DNA of 60,482 nucleotides from Amycolatopsis acididurans (GCF_012328925.1 NZ_JAAXLS010000040.1:1-60482); one strand, 5' to 3'. Positions 39,607 to 48,677 are shown, numbered from the stretch's first letter. Program-made: numbers and translations. The notes: generated by a model not told the origin, from the letters alone.

Positions 39607-41589
39607 GTGGATTTTCCGCACCTCTTCACGCCGTTGCGGGTCGGACGAGCCGAACTGCCCAGCCGGCTGTACGTGCCGGCACACCAGGAGATGTTCGCCG
39701 AGAACGGGCTGCCCAGTGCCCGGCAGGCCGACTACTACCGCCTGCGGGCACGCGCCGGCGCGGCCATGCAGATTACCGGCAACACCGCGGTGACGTTGTC
39801 GCAGCGCGAGGAGATGGGGCCGGCGCGGCTGGCCAATGTGGACGAGACGATCGTGCCCGGCTACCGGATGCTGGCCAGGGCGGTGCACGACGAGGGCGGC
39901 CGCCTGCTGGCCCAGCTTTCCCATTCGGGTCTGCTGACGCGTTCGGCCAACATGCACGTGCTCGCGGCGAGCGAGTACCGGCCCGAGCGCACCAGGGAGA
40001 CCGCTTCCCCGATCAGCGCAGACGCCATCGCCGAGGTCGTCGAGGCCTACCGGCTGGCCGCGGACAGGGCCGTGCGCGGTGATCTCGACGGGGTCGAGCT
40101 GTTGATGGCACGCGGATCGCTGCTGGCCACGTTCCTGTCCCCGGAGTTCAACCGCCGCGACGACGAATGGGGCGGGGCCATCGAGAACCGGATGCGGTTC
40201 CCGCTGGCCGTGCTCGCTTCCGTCCGCGCCGCACTCGGCCCGGAGCCCCTGCTGGGCGTGCGCATCAGCGCGGACGAGTACATCGCGGGCGGTATGACGG
40301 CCGAGCACGCCTGCGAGGTAGTGCGGCATCTGGAGAAATCGGGAATGGTCGACTACATCTCCGTCACCGGTGGCACGCCCACCCACAGGGTCTCGTTCAC
40401 CTACGGCTATCCGGCGACGCCTACGCCGCACGCGATCTTCCGGCACCTGGCGGCGGCGGTGAAGCAGGCGACCACGCTGCCCGTGGCGTGTGTCGGCAGG
40501 GTGACCGATCCCGCGCTCGCCGAAGAAATCGTCGCCTCGGGTGACGCCGACCTCGTGGGCGTCGTGCGCGCCCAGATCGCCGATCCCGGATTCTTCAGCA
40601 AGGCGCGCCGGGGCCGTGCCGCCGAGATCCGCCCGTGCGTCGGTGCGAACGTGTGCGCCAACTTTCACCTGACCGGCGCGGGGGTGCGGTGTATCGGCAA
40701 TCCGCACGTCGGCAGGGAGGACATCGAGCTTCTTCCCCCGTCGAGGACCAAGCGCTACGTCGTCGTCGGCGCGGGGCCGGCGGGCCTGGAGGCCGCCAGG
40801 AGCCTTGCGACGCAGGGGCACAGCGTCACCGTCTTCGAACGCGATGACGCGGTCGGCGGCCAGCTCCGGCGCTGGACCGGTTCGACGTCCCGGCGGGAGT
40901 TCCGGCGGCTGCTCGACTGGTGGCGGCGTGAACTGGACCGGCTCGACGTGCGTGTCGAACTCGGGATCTCCGCGGACCTCGAACGCATTCGCGCCGAACG
41001 AGCCGATCACGTCATCGTGGCCACCGGTTCCGTCCCCCTGGCCAGCCCATTGCACCGGCCGGACTTCGGCATCGAGGCGGTGCCGGTGTTCGAGGCACTC
41101 GCGGGCCCGGTCTCCGGGCAGGTCGTCGTGGTCGACCAGATGGGACGGGCCGACGCCGCACTGGTGGCGGAACATCTCGCCGAGCGTGGCGCCGAGGTCA
41201 CGGTCGTGACGAGCTGCCTCCACCTCGCCGAGGGCGAGGGAGATCCCACGCTGTACCCGCTTCTGCTGCGCATGAACGAACTCGGCGTCCGGGTGCTCGA
41301 ACGGGCGCGGGTGACGGCGGAAGCAGACGGCCTGCGGGTAACCGACGTTTTCGGCGACCGGCACCGCGAAACCCTGAGCACCACCACCGTGGTGCACTGG
41401 CTGGGGGCGAGCCCGTGCGGCGAACTCGCCGCCGAGCTGGCCGCCGCGGGTATTTCATTCTCCACTATCGGCGACGCCATCCAGCCGCGTCGCGTGCACG
41501 ACGCCGTAGCCGAGGCCGCGGCCTGCGCACACGCTCTCGACTCCATCCGCACGCCAACCAACGAGGAGCAATATGTCCAGCAAGCCTGA
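39607..41589 (+). CDS. OYE/trimethylamine-dehydrogenase-like FMN-FAD enzyme, probable N-demethylase (StcD type)
   Basis: A 660-residue flavoenzyme: an FMN-binding TIM barrel (1-340) typical of 2,4-dienoyl-CoA reductase and trimethylamine dehydrogenase, an iron-sulfur segment, then an FAD/NAD-type domain (VVVGAGPAGLEAARSLA near 380). The Fe-S segment is RPCVGANVCANFHL with Cys344, Cys350 and Cys362; relatives have a fourth Cys at the position occupied here by Ala347. In rhizobia, StcD-like proteins of this build demethylate N-methylproline during stachydrine use. Beside hydroxyproline genes, demethylation of N-methyl-hydroxyproline or betonicine is the likely role. GTG 39607 follows TTGGAG. 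The DapA-like gene overlaps its 3' end. Confidence 0.82.
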   Translation: MDFPHLFTPLRVGRAELPSRLYVPAHQEMFAENGLPSARQADYYRLRARAGAAMQITGNTAVTLSQREEMGPARLANVDETIVPGYRMLARAVHDEGGRLLAQLSHSGLLTRSANMHVLAASEYRPERTRETASPISADAIAEVVEAYRLAADRAVRGDLDGVELLMARGSLLATFLSPEFNRRDDEWGGAIENRMRFPLAVLASVRAALGPEPLLGVRISADEYIAGGMTAEHACEVVRHLEKSGMVDYISVTGGTPTHRVSFTYGYPATPTPHAIFRHLAAAVKQATTLPVACVGRVTDPALAEEIVASGDADLVGVVRAQIADPGFFSKARRGRAAEIRPCVGANVCANFHLTGAGVRCIGNPHVGREDIELLPPSRTKRYVVVGAGPAGLEAARSLATQGHSVTVFERDDAVGGQLRRWTGSTSRREFRRLLDWWRRELDRLDVRVELGISADLERIRAERADHVIVATGSVPLASPLHRPDFGIEAVPVFEALAGPVSGQVVVVDQMGRADAALVAEHLAERGAEVTVVTSCLHLAEGEGDPTLYPLLLRMNELGVRVLERARVTAEADGLRVTDVFGDRHRETLSTTTVVHWLGASPCGELAAELAAAGISFSTIGDAIQPRRVHDAVAEAAACAHALDSIRTPTNEEQYVQQA

Positions 41590-42490
41590 GTGGGGCGGGG
41601 TTCTCAGCGTCCTGGTCACCCCCTTCCGCGAGGACGCCTCCGTCGATATCCCGTCGTTCCGCCGGAACATCGACAAGGCGATCGAAGACCGGGCAACCGG
41701 TATCGTCGTCGCGGGATCGACCGGCGAGTTCTACAGCCTCAGCGACGCCGAGCGGCTCGAACTGTTCTCGGTGGCGACAGGGCAAGCCGGCGGCAGGGTA
41801 CCGGTCATCGGCTGTGTCAACTCGACGAGCACGGCTACGTCGGCGACAGTGGAGCTGGCGGATGAGGCCCGCACGACCGGCCTCGACGGGGTCATGCTGC
41901 TCCCTCCGCTGTACGTGCGGCCGACCTGGCCGGAGGCGCTGCGGTTCTTCCAGGACGTGACGGCCGCGTGTGACCTGCCGATCCTCGCCTACAACAACCC
42001 GTCGAGGACCGGTATCGACCTGACCGTAGACATGATCGAGGAACTGGCGGCGAAGACCGGCGTCGTCGCAGTGAAGGACAGTTCCGGCGACGTCACCAAG
42101 ATGGGCCAGCTCGCTCGCAGGGTCGGCGATCGCGTCCGGCTGCTCGTCGGCCTCGACACGCTGATGCTGCCGTGCCTCGCGCAGGGCGCGCACGGCATCG
42201 TCAGCGTCGTGCACCAGGCGCTGCCCGAGCTGATCAACGCGCTCTACGAGCACACCCGCGCTGGCAGGACCGCCGAGGCCGCGGTGCTCCAGGCCGGACT
42301 GTCCGAGTTCTGCGAGCTGCTCTACAAACGCGGCACGAACCCGTTCAGCGCGCTGAAGCTCGCGATGAACCACCGCGGCTACGGCGGGGGCCATTCGCGC
42401 CTTCCCATCCTGCCGCCCGAAGGCGGGATCCGGGGCGAGATCGAGACCTTGGCCGGGACCCTCGCCGAAGCGGGGTGTGTGAATTCCTGA
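41573..42490 (+). CDS. DapA-family lyase, probable pyrroline-4-hydroxy-2-carboxylate deaminase
   Basis: DHDPS/NAL-superfamily TIM barrel of 305 residues. Schiff-base Lys168 lies in VVAVKDSSGD, Tyr140 in ILAYNNPSRTG, and the GSTGEFYSLSDAER loop is present. In hydroxyproline catabolism a member of this family converts pyrroline-4-hydroxy-2-carboxylate to 2-oxoglutarate semialdehyde with loss of ammonia. The gene sits between the demethylase (17-base overlap) and the epimerase (TGATG coupling), which supports that role over lysine synthesis or sugar-acid cleavage. Confidence 0.84.
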   Translation: MSSKPEWGGVLSVLVTPFREDASVDIPSFRRNIDKAIEDRATGIVVAGSTGEFYSLSDAERLELFSVATGQAGGRVPVIGCVNSTSTATSATVELADEARTTGLDGVMLLPPLYVRPTWPEALRFFQDVTAACDLPILAYNNPSRTGIDLTVDMIEELAAKTGVVAVKDSSGDVTKMGQLARRVGDRVRLLVGLDTLMLPCLAQGAHGIVSVVHQALPELINALYEHTRAGRTAEAAVLQAGLSEFCELLYKRGTNPFSALKLAMNHRGYGGGHSRLPILPPEGGIRGEIETLAGTLAEAGCVNS

Positions 42491-43479
42491 TGGCACAGAG
42501 CAGAACCGTGCACACGATCGACTCCCACACCTGCGGTCACCCGACCCGGCTGGTCGTCGACGGAATTCCGGAGCTGCCGGGGACGACCGTGCGGGACAAG
42601 CAGGAGTACTTCGCGGCCAACCACGACCGACTGCGGACCAGCCTGCTGTATGAGCCTCGCGGTCATGCCGGGATGTTCGCCGCGATCGTGGTGCGGCCGG
42701 TGGACCCCGCGGCGGACATCGGCCTGATGTTCCTCTCGATCCACAAGTACTTGTCCATGTGCGGGCACGGGACCATCGGTGCGGTGACCTCGCTGCTGGA
42801 GTCGGGCCGGCTGCCCTGCCGGTCTCCCGTGACCTCCCTGAACATCGAGACACCGTCCGGGCTCGTCCCCGTCGAGGCGCGCACGCGGGACGGCCGGGTG
42901 ACGGACGTGTCGTTCACCAACGTGCCGTCCTATGTCCGGCAGCCGCGGCTGAGCGTCGAACTCGATGGCATCGGGGCGGTGCCGGTCGATCTCGGCTACG
43001 GCGGCGAGTGGTATGCGATGGTCGACGTCGCGCGGTTGGGCACGTCGTTCTCGGCGGACAACCTCCCCGAGCTGCTGCGCCTCGGTGCCAGGATCAAACG
43101 CTCGCTCAAGGACAGTGGCGGCGGGCTGCCGCTCGTCAGCGGTGCGCTCCTCTACGATCTGTCGAGTCCACAAGGGACTTCGCGGGGCATCGTCGTCTTC
43201 TCCGACACCAGGTACGACCGGTCGCCGTGCGGCACCGGAACCAGCGCGCTGACCGCGTTGCTGGTCGAACGAGGAGTGCTGGGCAAGGGCGACACCCTGC
43301 TCAACTCCAGCATCATCGGCACGACGTTCGAGGCTTCCGTCGAGGACGTCATCGAGCACGATGGCGAACGCAAGACTGTTCCGCGAGTACGCGGCAGTGC
43401 CCACATCACGGGTTTCAACCAGCTGGTCATCGCCGACGACGATCCGCTGTCGGAAGGCTTTCTGCTCAATGTCGACTAG
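42490..43479 (+). CDS. 4-hydroxyproline 2-epimerase (proline racemase family)
   Basis: Cofactor-independent epimerase of 329 residues using two active-site thiols: Cys91 (MCGHGTIGAVTSLL) and Cys247 (SPCGTGTSALTALL), both present. The start IDSHTCGHPTRLVVDGIPEL and the ending RGSAHITGFNQL are typical. Both Cys retained fits epimerase rather than the Thr-containing trans-3-hydroxyproline dehydratases. It would turn trans-4-hydroxy-L-proline into cis-4-hydroxy-D-proline for the oxidase encoded next. ATG 42490 shares a base with the preceding stop. Confidence 0.9.
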   Translation: MAQSRTVHTIDSHTCGHPTRLVVDGIPELPGTTVRDKQEYFAANHDRLRTSLLYEPRGHAGMFAAIVVRPVDPAADIGLMFLSIHKYLSMCGHGTIGAVTSLLESGRLPCRSPVTSLNIETPSGLVPVEARTRDGRVTDVSFTNVPSYVRQPRLSVELDGIGAVPVDLGYGGEWYAMVDVARLGTSFSADNLPELLRLGARIKRSLKDSGGGLPLVSGALLYDLSSPQGTSRGIVVFSDTRYDRSPCGTGTSALTALLVERGVLGKGDTLLNSSIIGTTFEASVEDVIEHDGERKTVPRVRGSAHITGFNQLVIADDDPLSEGFLLNVD

Positions 43480-44635
43480 ACCCGGCGACGCGCGGCGGGC
43501 TTACGACGTGATCGTGCTCGGTGCGGGGCTGGTCGGGACATCGATCGCCTATGCGCTGGCGCAGCGCGGCGCTGACGTCGCGGTCATCGAGCGCGACGAG
43601 GTCGGCGCGGGAACTTCCGGTCGCTGCGACGGCAACATATTAGTCCAGACCAAAGGCGAGGAACTGTCGGCGCGGCTGACGATGGCCAGTATCGAGTTGT
43701 ACGAGCGGTGGCACGAGCAGTTGCCGGTGTCATTCCACTTTCAGCGTTGCGGAAGCCTGATGGTCGCCGAGACGGAACGTGAGCTGGAAATGCTGCGCCG
43801 GCAGGTGAAATGGCTGCGGGACATGGATGTTCCGGTCCGGCTGCTCGAGCCCGGAGAGCTGACGGAAAGGGAACCGGCACTGGCGAAAGATCTCGCCGGC
43901 GGTTCGGAGTGCATGGCGGACGCCTCGGTGTACCCACTGGAGGCGGTGCACGCCATCGCGGCGGGTGCCACGGAATGCGGAGCGACGATCATCACCGGAT
44001 GTGCCGCGCGCCGGATCCTGCGGAACGATCGCGGCGAGGTTCGCGGGGTCGGCACGTCGGCGGGGGTGTTCGCCAGTCCGGTGGTCGTGAACGCGCTGGG
44101 GGTGTGGGCACCCGCCCTTTCGGACACTGTGGACGTGCCGTTGCCGATCCGGCCTCGCCGGGGCACGCTCGTGGTCACCGAGGCCGTCACCTCGGTGATC
44201 ACCAATAAGATCACCGAGATCGGGTACGTCGCCCAGCGCTACGAAGACGATGGCGAGCCGGAGCGCGAAGATGTCACACTCGTGGCCGAACCGACGCCGA
44301 ACGGGAATCTGTTGCTGGGCAGCAGTCGTGAGTTCAGTGACTTCGACGTCTCGGTCTCGTCCGACATGGTGCGCGCGATCGTGCGCCGGGCGGTGCGCTT
44401 CATCCCACGGCTGGAGAGGATCAAGATCATCCGGAGCTTCAGCGGCCTGCGCCCGTACACGCCCGGCGGGAAACCGATCATCAGCCGAATCGAGCAGGTG
44501 CCAGGATACTTCGTCGCGGCTGGGCATGAGGGCGAGGGCGTCGGTATGGCCCCGATCACCGGTGAGCTGACGGCGGATCTGGTGTGTGGCCGGGAACCGC
44601 GATTTTCCCTGTCCGGAATGGGGGTGAACCGATGA
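43469..44635 (+). CDS. D-hydroxyproline dehydrogenase, FAD (DAO-type) subunit
   Basis: DAO-family flavoprotein of 388 residues: VIVLGAGLVGTSIAYALAQR, then the GAGTSGRCDGNILVQTKG substrate loop and the ending TPGGKPIISRIEQVPGYFVA, AAGHEGEGVGMAPITG. Together with the small ferredoxin and the HcnB-like subunit encoded downstream it forms a heteromeric dehydrogenase of the kind known to oxidise cis-4-hydroxy-D-proline (also HcnABC-like). ATG 43469 overlaps the epimerase stop by 11 bases. Leu58 is encoded by the rare codon TTA (43640-43642). Confidence 0.87.
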   Translation: MSTRPGDARRAYDVIVLGAGLVGTSIAYALAQRGADVAVIERDEVGAGTSGRCDGNILVQTKGEELSARLTMASIELYERWHEQLPVSFHFQRCGSLMVAETERELEMLRRQVKWLRDMDVPVRLLEPGELTEREPALAKDLAGGSECMADASVYPLEAVHAIAAGATECGATIITGCAARRILRNDRGEVRGVGTSAGVFASPVVVNALGVWAPALSDTVDVPLPIRPRRGTLVVTEAVTSVITNKITEIGYVAQRYEDDGEPEREDVTLVAEPTPNGNLLLGSSREFSDFDVSVSSDMVRAIVRRAVRFIPRLERIKIIRSFSGLRPYTPGGKPIISRIEQVPGYFVAAGHEGEGVGMAPITGELTADLVCGREPRFSLSGMGVNR

Positions 44636-44907
44636 GCGGCGACCGGCTGACGTTCACGGTCGATGGCCAGGCCATCGAGGCCCGCCGGGGACAGACCGTG
44701 GCGGGCGCGTTGCTGGCTGCGGGCCGGAAGATGACGCGTCGTACGGCCGGACACGGCGCGGCCCGCGGTGTGTTCTGCGGCATGGGCGTCTGTCAGGAGT
44801 GTCTCGTCGCTGTTGTGGGAGGGGAGCCGATCCGTAGCTGCACGACACCGGTGACCGAGGGCCTCGTCGTGGAGACCGGAAGCGAAGGAGGTGTCACGCC
44901 ATCGTGA
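44632..44907 (+). CDS. Small [2Fe-2S] ferredoxin subunit of D-hydroxyproline dehydrogenase (HcnA-like)
   Basis: A 91-residue protein with FTVDGQAIEARRGQTVAGAL and the cysteine pattern FCGMGVCQECLVAV plus a later SCTTPV, as in HcnA and the N-terminal part of sarcosine oxidase alpha. Overlaps of 4 bases at both ends tie it to the FAD subunit before it and the HcnB-like subunit after it. It carries electrons within the complex. Confidence 0.88.
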   Translation: MSGDRLTFTVDGQAIEARRGQTVAGALLAAGRKMTRRTAGHGAARGVFCGMGVCQECLVAVVGGEPIRSCTTPVTEGLVVETGSEGGVTPS

Positions 44908-46289
44908 GCGAAGAACTTCTCGTGGTCGGCGCCGGCCCGGCGGGGATGGCGGCCGCCCTTGCCGCGCATCGGCTCGGCGCGACGGTCACCGTGCTCGACG
45001 AGAATACGCGGCCGGGCGGCCAGATCTACCGCCAGCCGCTCACAGCGGAAGCGTTGTCCGCCAGAGGTTCGGACCCTAAGGCCCGTGCCGGTCAGGCAAT
45101 GGTTGACGCGTTCACCGAGGCCGGAATCCGTTACGTGCCCGAAACGGTCTGCTGGGGCGCGTCGCCGCCACGCAGGGTCCAGGTCTTCACCGAGGGGCCG
45201 GGCACCCGGGACATCCACGCGCGGTCGGTCATCCTCGCCACCGGCGCCTACGAGCGGCCCGTGCCGTTTCCCGGCTGGACGCTCCCCGGCGTGATGACGG
45301 CTGGGGGAGCGCAGGTTTTCCTCAAGTCGCAGGGAATCGTCCCGGGAAGGCGCTTCCTGCTCGCGGGATCGGGACCACTGCAGTTCGCGCTGGCGGCGCA
45401 ACTCGTCAAAGCGGGCGCGCGGGTCGAAGCGGTCGTCGACGTCACGAGACCGTGGAGCAGGCAAACCCTGGCCGGGCTGCCGGGGCTGGCAGCCTACCCG
45501 GCCGTCATCCGCGAAGCCGCGGGGCTGATCAAGACGTTGACGCGCGCTCGGGTCCCGGTCATCTGGGGCGCGGGAATGCGCCGTGCTCTCGGAACGACAC
45601 AGGTTGAGGTGGCCGAGATCGGAGGTGTCGACGGCGACTGGAGACCCACTGGAGACCGGGTCCGGCGATTCACCGTGGACACGGTATGCCTGGGCTACGG
45701 GTTTGTCCCGTCCACGGAATTGGCCACCCTGCTGAGATGTGAACTGCGCCACGACCTGTTCGCCGGAGGCTGGGTCCCGTCGAAGGCCGAGACCATGGAG
45801 ACGAGCCAGGAACTGGTCTACGCCGCCGGTGACGGTAGTGGTATCGGTGGTTCCGTCGTCGCCGAACTGGAAGGCGAGATCGCCGGGATCAGCGCTGCCC
45901 TGCGGCTCGGGTATGGCCGCGGCGACGAGGAAGTCTTGCTGCGACGCGCGAAGTTGCAGGCGACGCTGCGCCGCATGCGCCGCTTCACACGAGCGCTCGG
46001 GCGGGTCATGACGCCCAAAGAGGGTGTCGGCGAATGGCTCACCGGAGAAACCGTGGTCTGCCGTTGTGAGGAGGTCCGCGATTCCGATATCCGCGCGGCG
46101 ATCGATCAAGGTGCCTGCGGGCTGCGCGGGGTGAAACTGCGAACCAGGGCGGGAATGGGGCTGTGCCAGGCAAGGATGTGCGCGCCCGCGATCGCGGCCG
46201 CCTACGGCGAAGCTTTCGGTGGCGGTCCTGCTGCCCCGCCACGTCCCCAAATTCCGATCAAACCGGTCGGCGGCCACGTACTGCTGTGA
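44904..46289 (+). CDS. D-hydroxyproline dehydrogenase, FAD/NAD(P)-type subunit with BFD-like [2Fe-2S] end (HcnB-like)
   Basis: A 461-residue subunit. ELLVVGAGPAGMAAALAAHR opens the FAD domain, a second nucleotide motif lies near residue 150 (FLLAGSGPLQFALAAQLVKA), and VYAAGDGSGIGGSVVAELEG precedes the C-terminal BFD-like segment (TVVCRCEEV, later GMGLCQARMC) with four cysteines. This architecture is that of HcnB and of hydroxyproline dehydrogenase alpha subunits. GTG 44904 overlaps the ferredoxin stop. The aldehyde dehydrogenase gene follows after 38 bases. Confidence 0.88.
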   Translation: MSEELLVVGAGPAGMAAALAAHRLGATVTVLDENTRPGGQIYRQPLTAEALSARGSDPKARAGQAMVDAFTEAGIRYVPETVCWGASPPRRVQVFTEGPGTRDIHARSVILATGAYERPVPFPGWTLPGVMTAGGAQVFLKSQGIVPGRRFLLAGSGPLQFALAAQLVKAGARVEAVVDVTRPWSRQTLAGLPGLAAYPAVIREAAGLIKTLTRARVPVIWGAGMRRALGTTQVEVAEIGGVDGDWRPTGDRVRRFTVDTVCLGYGFVPSTELATLLRCELRHDLFAGGWVPSKAETMETSQELVYAAGDGSGIGGSVVAELEGEIAGISAALRLGYGRGDEEVLLRRAKLQATLRRMRRFTRALGRVMTPKEGVGEWLTGETVVCRCEEVRDSDIRAAIDQGACGLRGVKLRTRAGMGLCQARMCAPAIAAAYGEAFGGGPAAPPRPQIPIKPVGGHVLL

Positions 46290-46327
46290 CGCCGGGCTGG
46301 ATCGAGTGAAAAGGAGAATGACCGAGT

Positions 46328-47770
46328 ATGGGTTCGGCCGAAACCTACCAGGCGATCATCGGCGGGAAGCACGTTTCCCCGGGTGAGGCGACCTTCGAGG
46401 ACATCGACCCGGCGACCGGGCAACCCTTCGCGACCGTCGCCCGATGCGGGGCGGACGAGATCGACGCCGCGGTGGCGGCTGCGCGCGACACCCAGGAAAA
46501 CGTCTGGCGGCACACCCGGCCGGTCGAGCGGGCACGCATCCTGCACGAGATCTCGCGGCTGCTGGAACGAGACCGGGAACAGCTGGCTTTGCTGGAGAGC
46601 CAGGACACCGGTAAGCCGCTCAAACAGGCGAGGTCGGACGCGACAGCAGCGGCCCGGTACTTCGAGTTCTACGCGAACACCATCGAGTCGTTGTTCGGGA
46701 ACACGATTCCGGCGCTGTCCGACACGTTCGTCTACACGACCCGGGAACCATACGGTGTGACCGGGCACATCGTGCCCTGGAACTATCCACTCCAGATCAG
46801 CTCCCGCACGGTCGCGCCGTCTCTGGCGGCGGGCAACTGCGCGGTGCTGAAACCGGCCGAGGACGCCCCACTCACCGCGATCAAGCTGGGCGAGCTGGCG
46901 CTCGAGGCCGGCCTGCCGCCGGGTGCGCTGAACGTCGTTCCCGGATTCGGCGAGGAGGCCGGCTTCGCTCTCGCCACGCATCAGGGCATCGACCACCTGG
47001 CGTTCACCGGCTCACCGGGTGTGGGGCGCATCGTGGGTAAGGCCGCCGCGGACAATCTCCTGCCGGTGGCCCTCGAACTCGGCGGCAAGTCGCCCAACAT
47101 CGTACTGGCCGACGCGGATCTGGACACCGCTGTGCCGTCCATTGTGAACGCGATCATCCAGAACGCGGGCCAGACGTGCTCCGCGGGTTCGCGGCTGCTG
47201 GTGCACAGTGCGGTTCACGACCAGGTGGTCGAGGCCGTGGCCGAACGATTCAAGGCCGTGGTGCTCGGCGCCGGTGTCGACGACCCGGATCTGGGGCCGA
47301 TCATTTCGCGCAAGCAGCACGACCGGGTCAAAGGCTATGTCGAGCAGGCCCGGAGTGAGGCCGAACTCGTCGTGGGCGGGCGGGTGCCCGACGACGACCG
47401 GTTGCGCGGTGGGTACTTCATCGAACCGACACTGTTCGACCGAGTGGCCCCGGATTCCCGCATATCCCAGGAGGAGGTGTTCGGCCCGGTACTGGCGACC
47501 ACGACGTTCGACGATTTCGACGAGGCGGTCGCGATCGCCAACGGTACCGAGTATGGTCTCATCGCCGCGGTCTGGACGAGCGACGTGAGCAACGCCCACA
47601 AGCTTGCCAGGGAGCTTCGAGTCGGCCAGGTCTTCGTCAACACCTATGGCGCGGGCGGTGGCGTCGAGCTTCCCTTCGGCGGGGTCAAGAAGAGCGGCCA
47701 CGGCCGTGAAAAGGGCTACGAGGCGCTCTACGAGTACAGCCAGGTGAAGACCGTGGCGCTCAAATACTAG
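46328..47770 (+). CDS. Aldehyde dehydrogenase, probable 2-oxoglutarate semialdehyde dehydrogenase
   Basis: ALDH-superfamily enzyme of 480 residues with nucleophile Cys284 (NAGQTCSAGSRLLV), general base Glu250 (LELGGKSPNIVLADA), and VPWNYPLQ in the cofactor domain. As the last gene of the hydroxyproline set it would oxidise 2-oxoglutarate semialdehyde to 2-oxoglutarate, feeding the citric acid cycle. AAAAGGAGAATG lies just before, giving a ribosome site for ATG 46328. It is convergent with the broken LysR gene, 28 bases away. Family alone would also fit betaine-aldehyde-type substrates. Confidence 0.87.
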   Translation: MGSAETYQAIIGGKHVSPGEATFEDIDPATGQPFATVARCGADEIDAAVAAARDTQENVWRHTRPVERARILHEISRLLERDREQLALLESQDTGKPLKQARSDATAAARYFEFYANTIESLFGNTIPALSDTFVYTTREPYGVTGHIVPWNYPLQISSRTVAPSLAAGNCAVLKPAEDAPLTAIKLGELALEAGLPPGALNVVPGFGEEAGFALATHQGIDHLAFTGSPGVGRIVGKAAADNLLPVALELGGKSPNIVLADADLDTAVPSIVNAIIQNAGQTCSAGSRLLVHSAVHDQVVEAVAERFKAVVLGAGVDDPDLGPIISRKQHDRVKGYVEQARSEAELVVGGRVPDDDRLRGGYFIEPTLFDRVAPDSRISQEEVFGPVLATTTFDDFDEAVAIANGTEYGLIAAVWTSDVSNAHKLARELRVGQVFVNTYGAGGGVELPFGGVKKSGHGREKGYEALYEYSQVKTVALKY

Positions 47771-47798
47771 GCCCCGGCTTCGTGGCCACGAGTTCTCG

Positions 47799-48579
47799 CT
47801 ACGCGCAGGGCTCGTGGCCACATGCTGTCAGACCTTCGTGTACTGCCTCGGTCAGATCCGCGAGCACAGGGCTGTGCTGGGAGGAACTCCATACCGTCGA
47901 GGTGACCCAGGCGAGTGGCTCCCCGTGGATCGGCCGCCAGACCAGGCCGGCGGGCAGTTTCTGGGCCGGTGCCTCATTGAGGTGGATACCCAGCCCCGCG
48001 AGCACGAGGCCATGGATGAAGTTCGGGTTACGCGCATGCCGGATGGTGCCGGGCATGAAGCCGTGGTCCCGGCACACCGTCAGCACATGGTCATACAGGC
48101 GGGAGGCCATGTGCCGCGGGAAGACCACGAGGGGTGAATCGTTGAAATCGGCAAGGTAAACCGCGGGTTCACCGGCGAGGTCGGGGTGCTGGGCATGAGC
48201 ACCCGGAGCGGGCGGCGCATGCCGGCGCTGCTTTCCAAACCGACCGCATCGCACCGATGACGCACGACTCCGAGATCCAATGTCCGGGGGCACGCCGACC
48301 CGCAGCGCGCTCATGCCGCCCGAGCGGACCCTGCCCGTGACCTGGTTGACGGCGTCGACGTCGTCCAGGACGCGGCGAGCGTATTCGAGCAGCAGTGCCC
48401 GGCTTCAGTCAGCCGGACCCGGCGTGGATTCCGGTCGAACAGCCGCACGGCGAGCTCACGTTCAAGGTCACGGATCCGCTGGGACAACGGTGGTTGCGCC
48501 ATGTGCAGCCGGTGCGCCGCGCGGCCGAAAGCAATTCCTCGGCGACCACGATGAAATAGCGAAGGTGACGGAGTTCCAC
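47799..48579 (-). pseudogene. LysR-family regulator, decayed paralogue
   Basis: Starting at GTG 48579 the N-terminus reads VELRHLRYFIVVAEEL, then a 1-base deletion moves the frame to FGRAAHRLHMAQPPLSQRIR, a second 1-base deletion occurs at EAG (before the expected ALLLEYARRVLDDVDAV), about 45 codons of the effector domain are missing after GVPPDI, and further frame changes separate DLGVVRHRCDAVGLE from FNDSPLVVFPRHMASRLYDH. The C-terminal half from there to TAG 47799 is intact. The remnants are close to the LysR at 37229 (for example RDHGFMPGTIRHARNPNFIH). At least four lesions make it non-functional as a full protein. Confidence 0.85.
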
Positions 48580-48586
48580 TTGCCGA

Positions 48587-48605
48587 CCATATCAGGAGGA
48601 TATGG
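48587..48605. promoter_or_regulatory. LysR box, perfect palindrome CCATATC-N5-GATATGG
   Basis: Perfect 7-bp arms around AGGAG, in the divergent gap between the broken LysR gene and the enoyl-CoA hydratase. Its core ATATC-N5-GATAT has the same layout as the box at 38152-38166. Confidence 0.65.
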
Positions 48606-48677
48606 CTCTGGGCCGGAAGTTGGTCTTTCACCTTTCGCCGGATCGTGTTGCAGGATTTCCTGTGAGACCAGTGGAAT

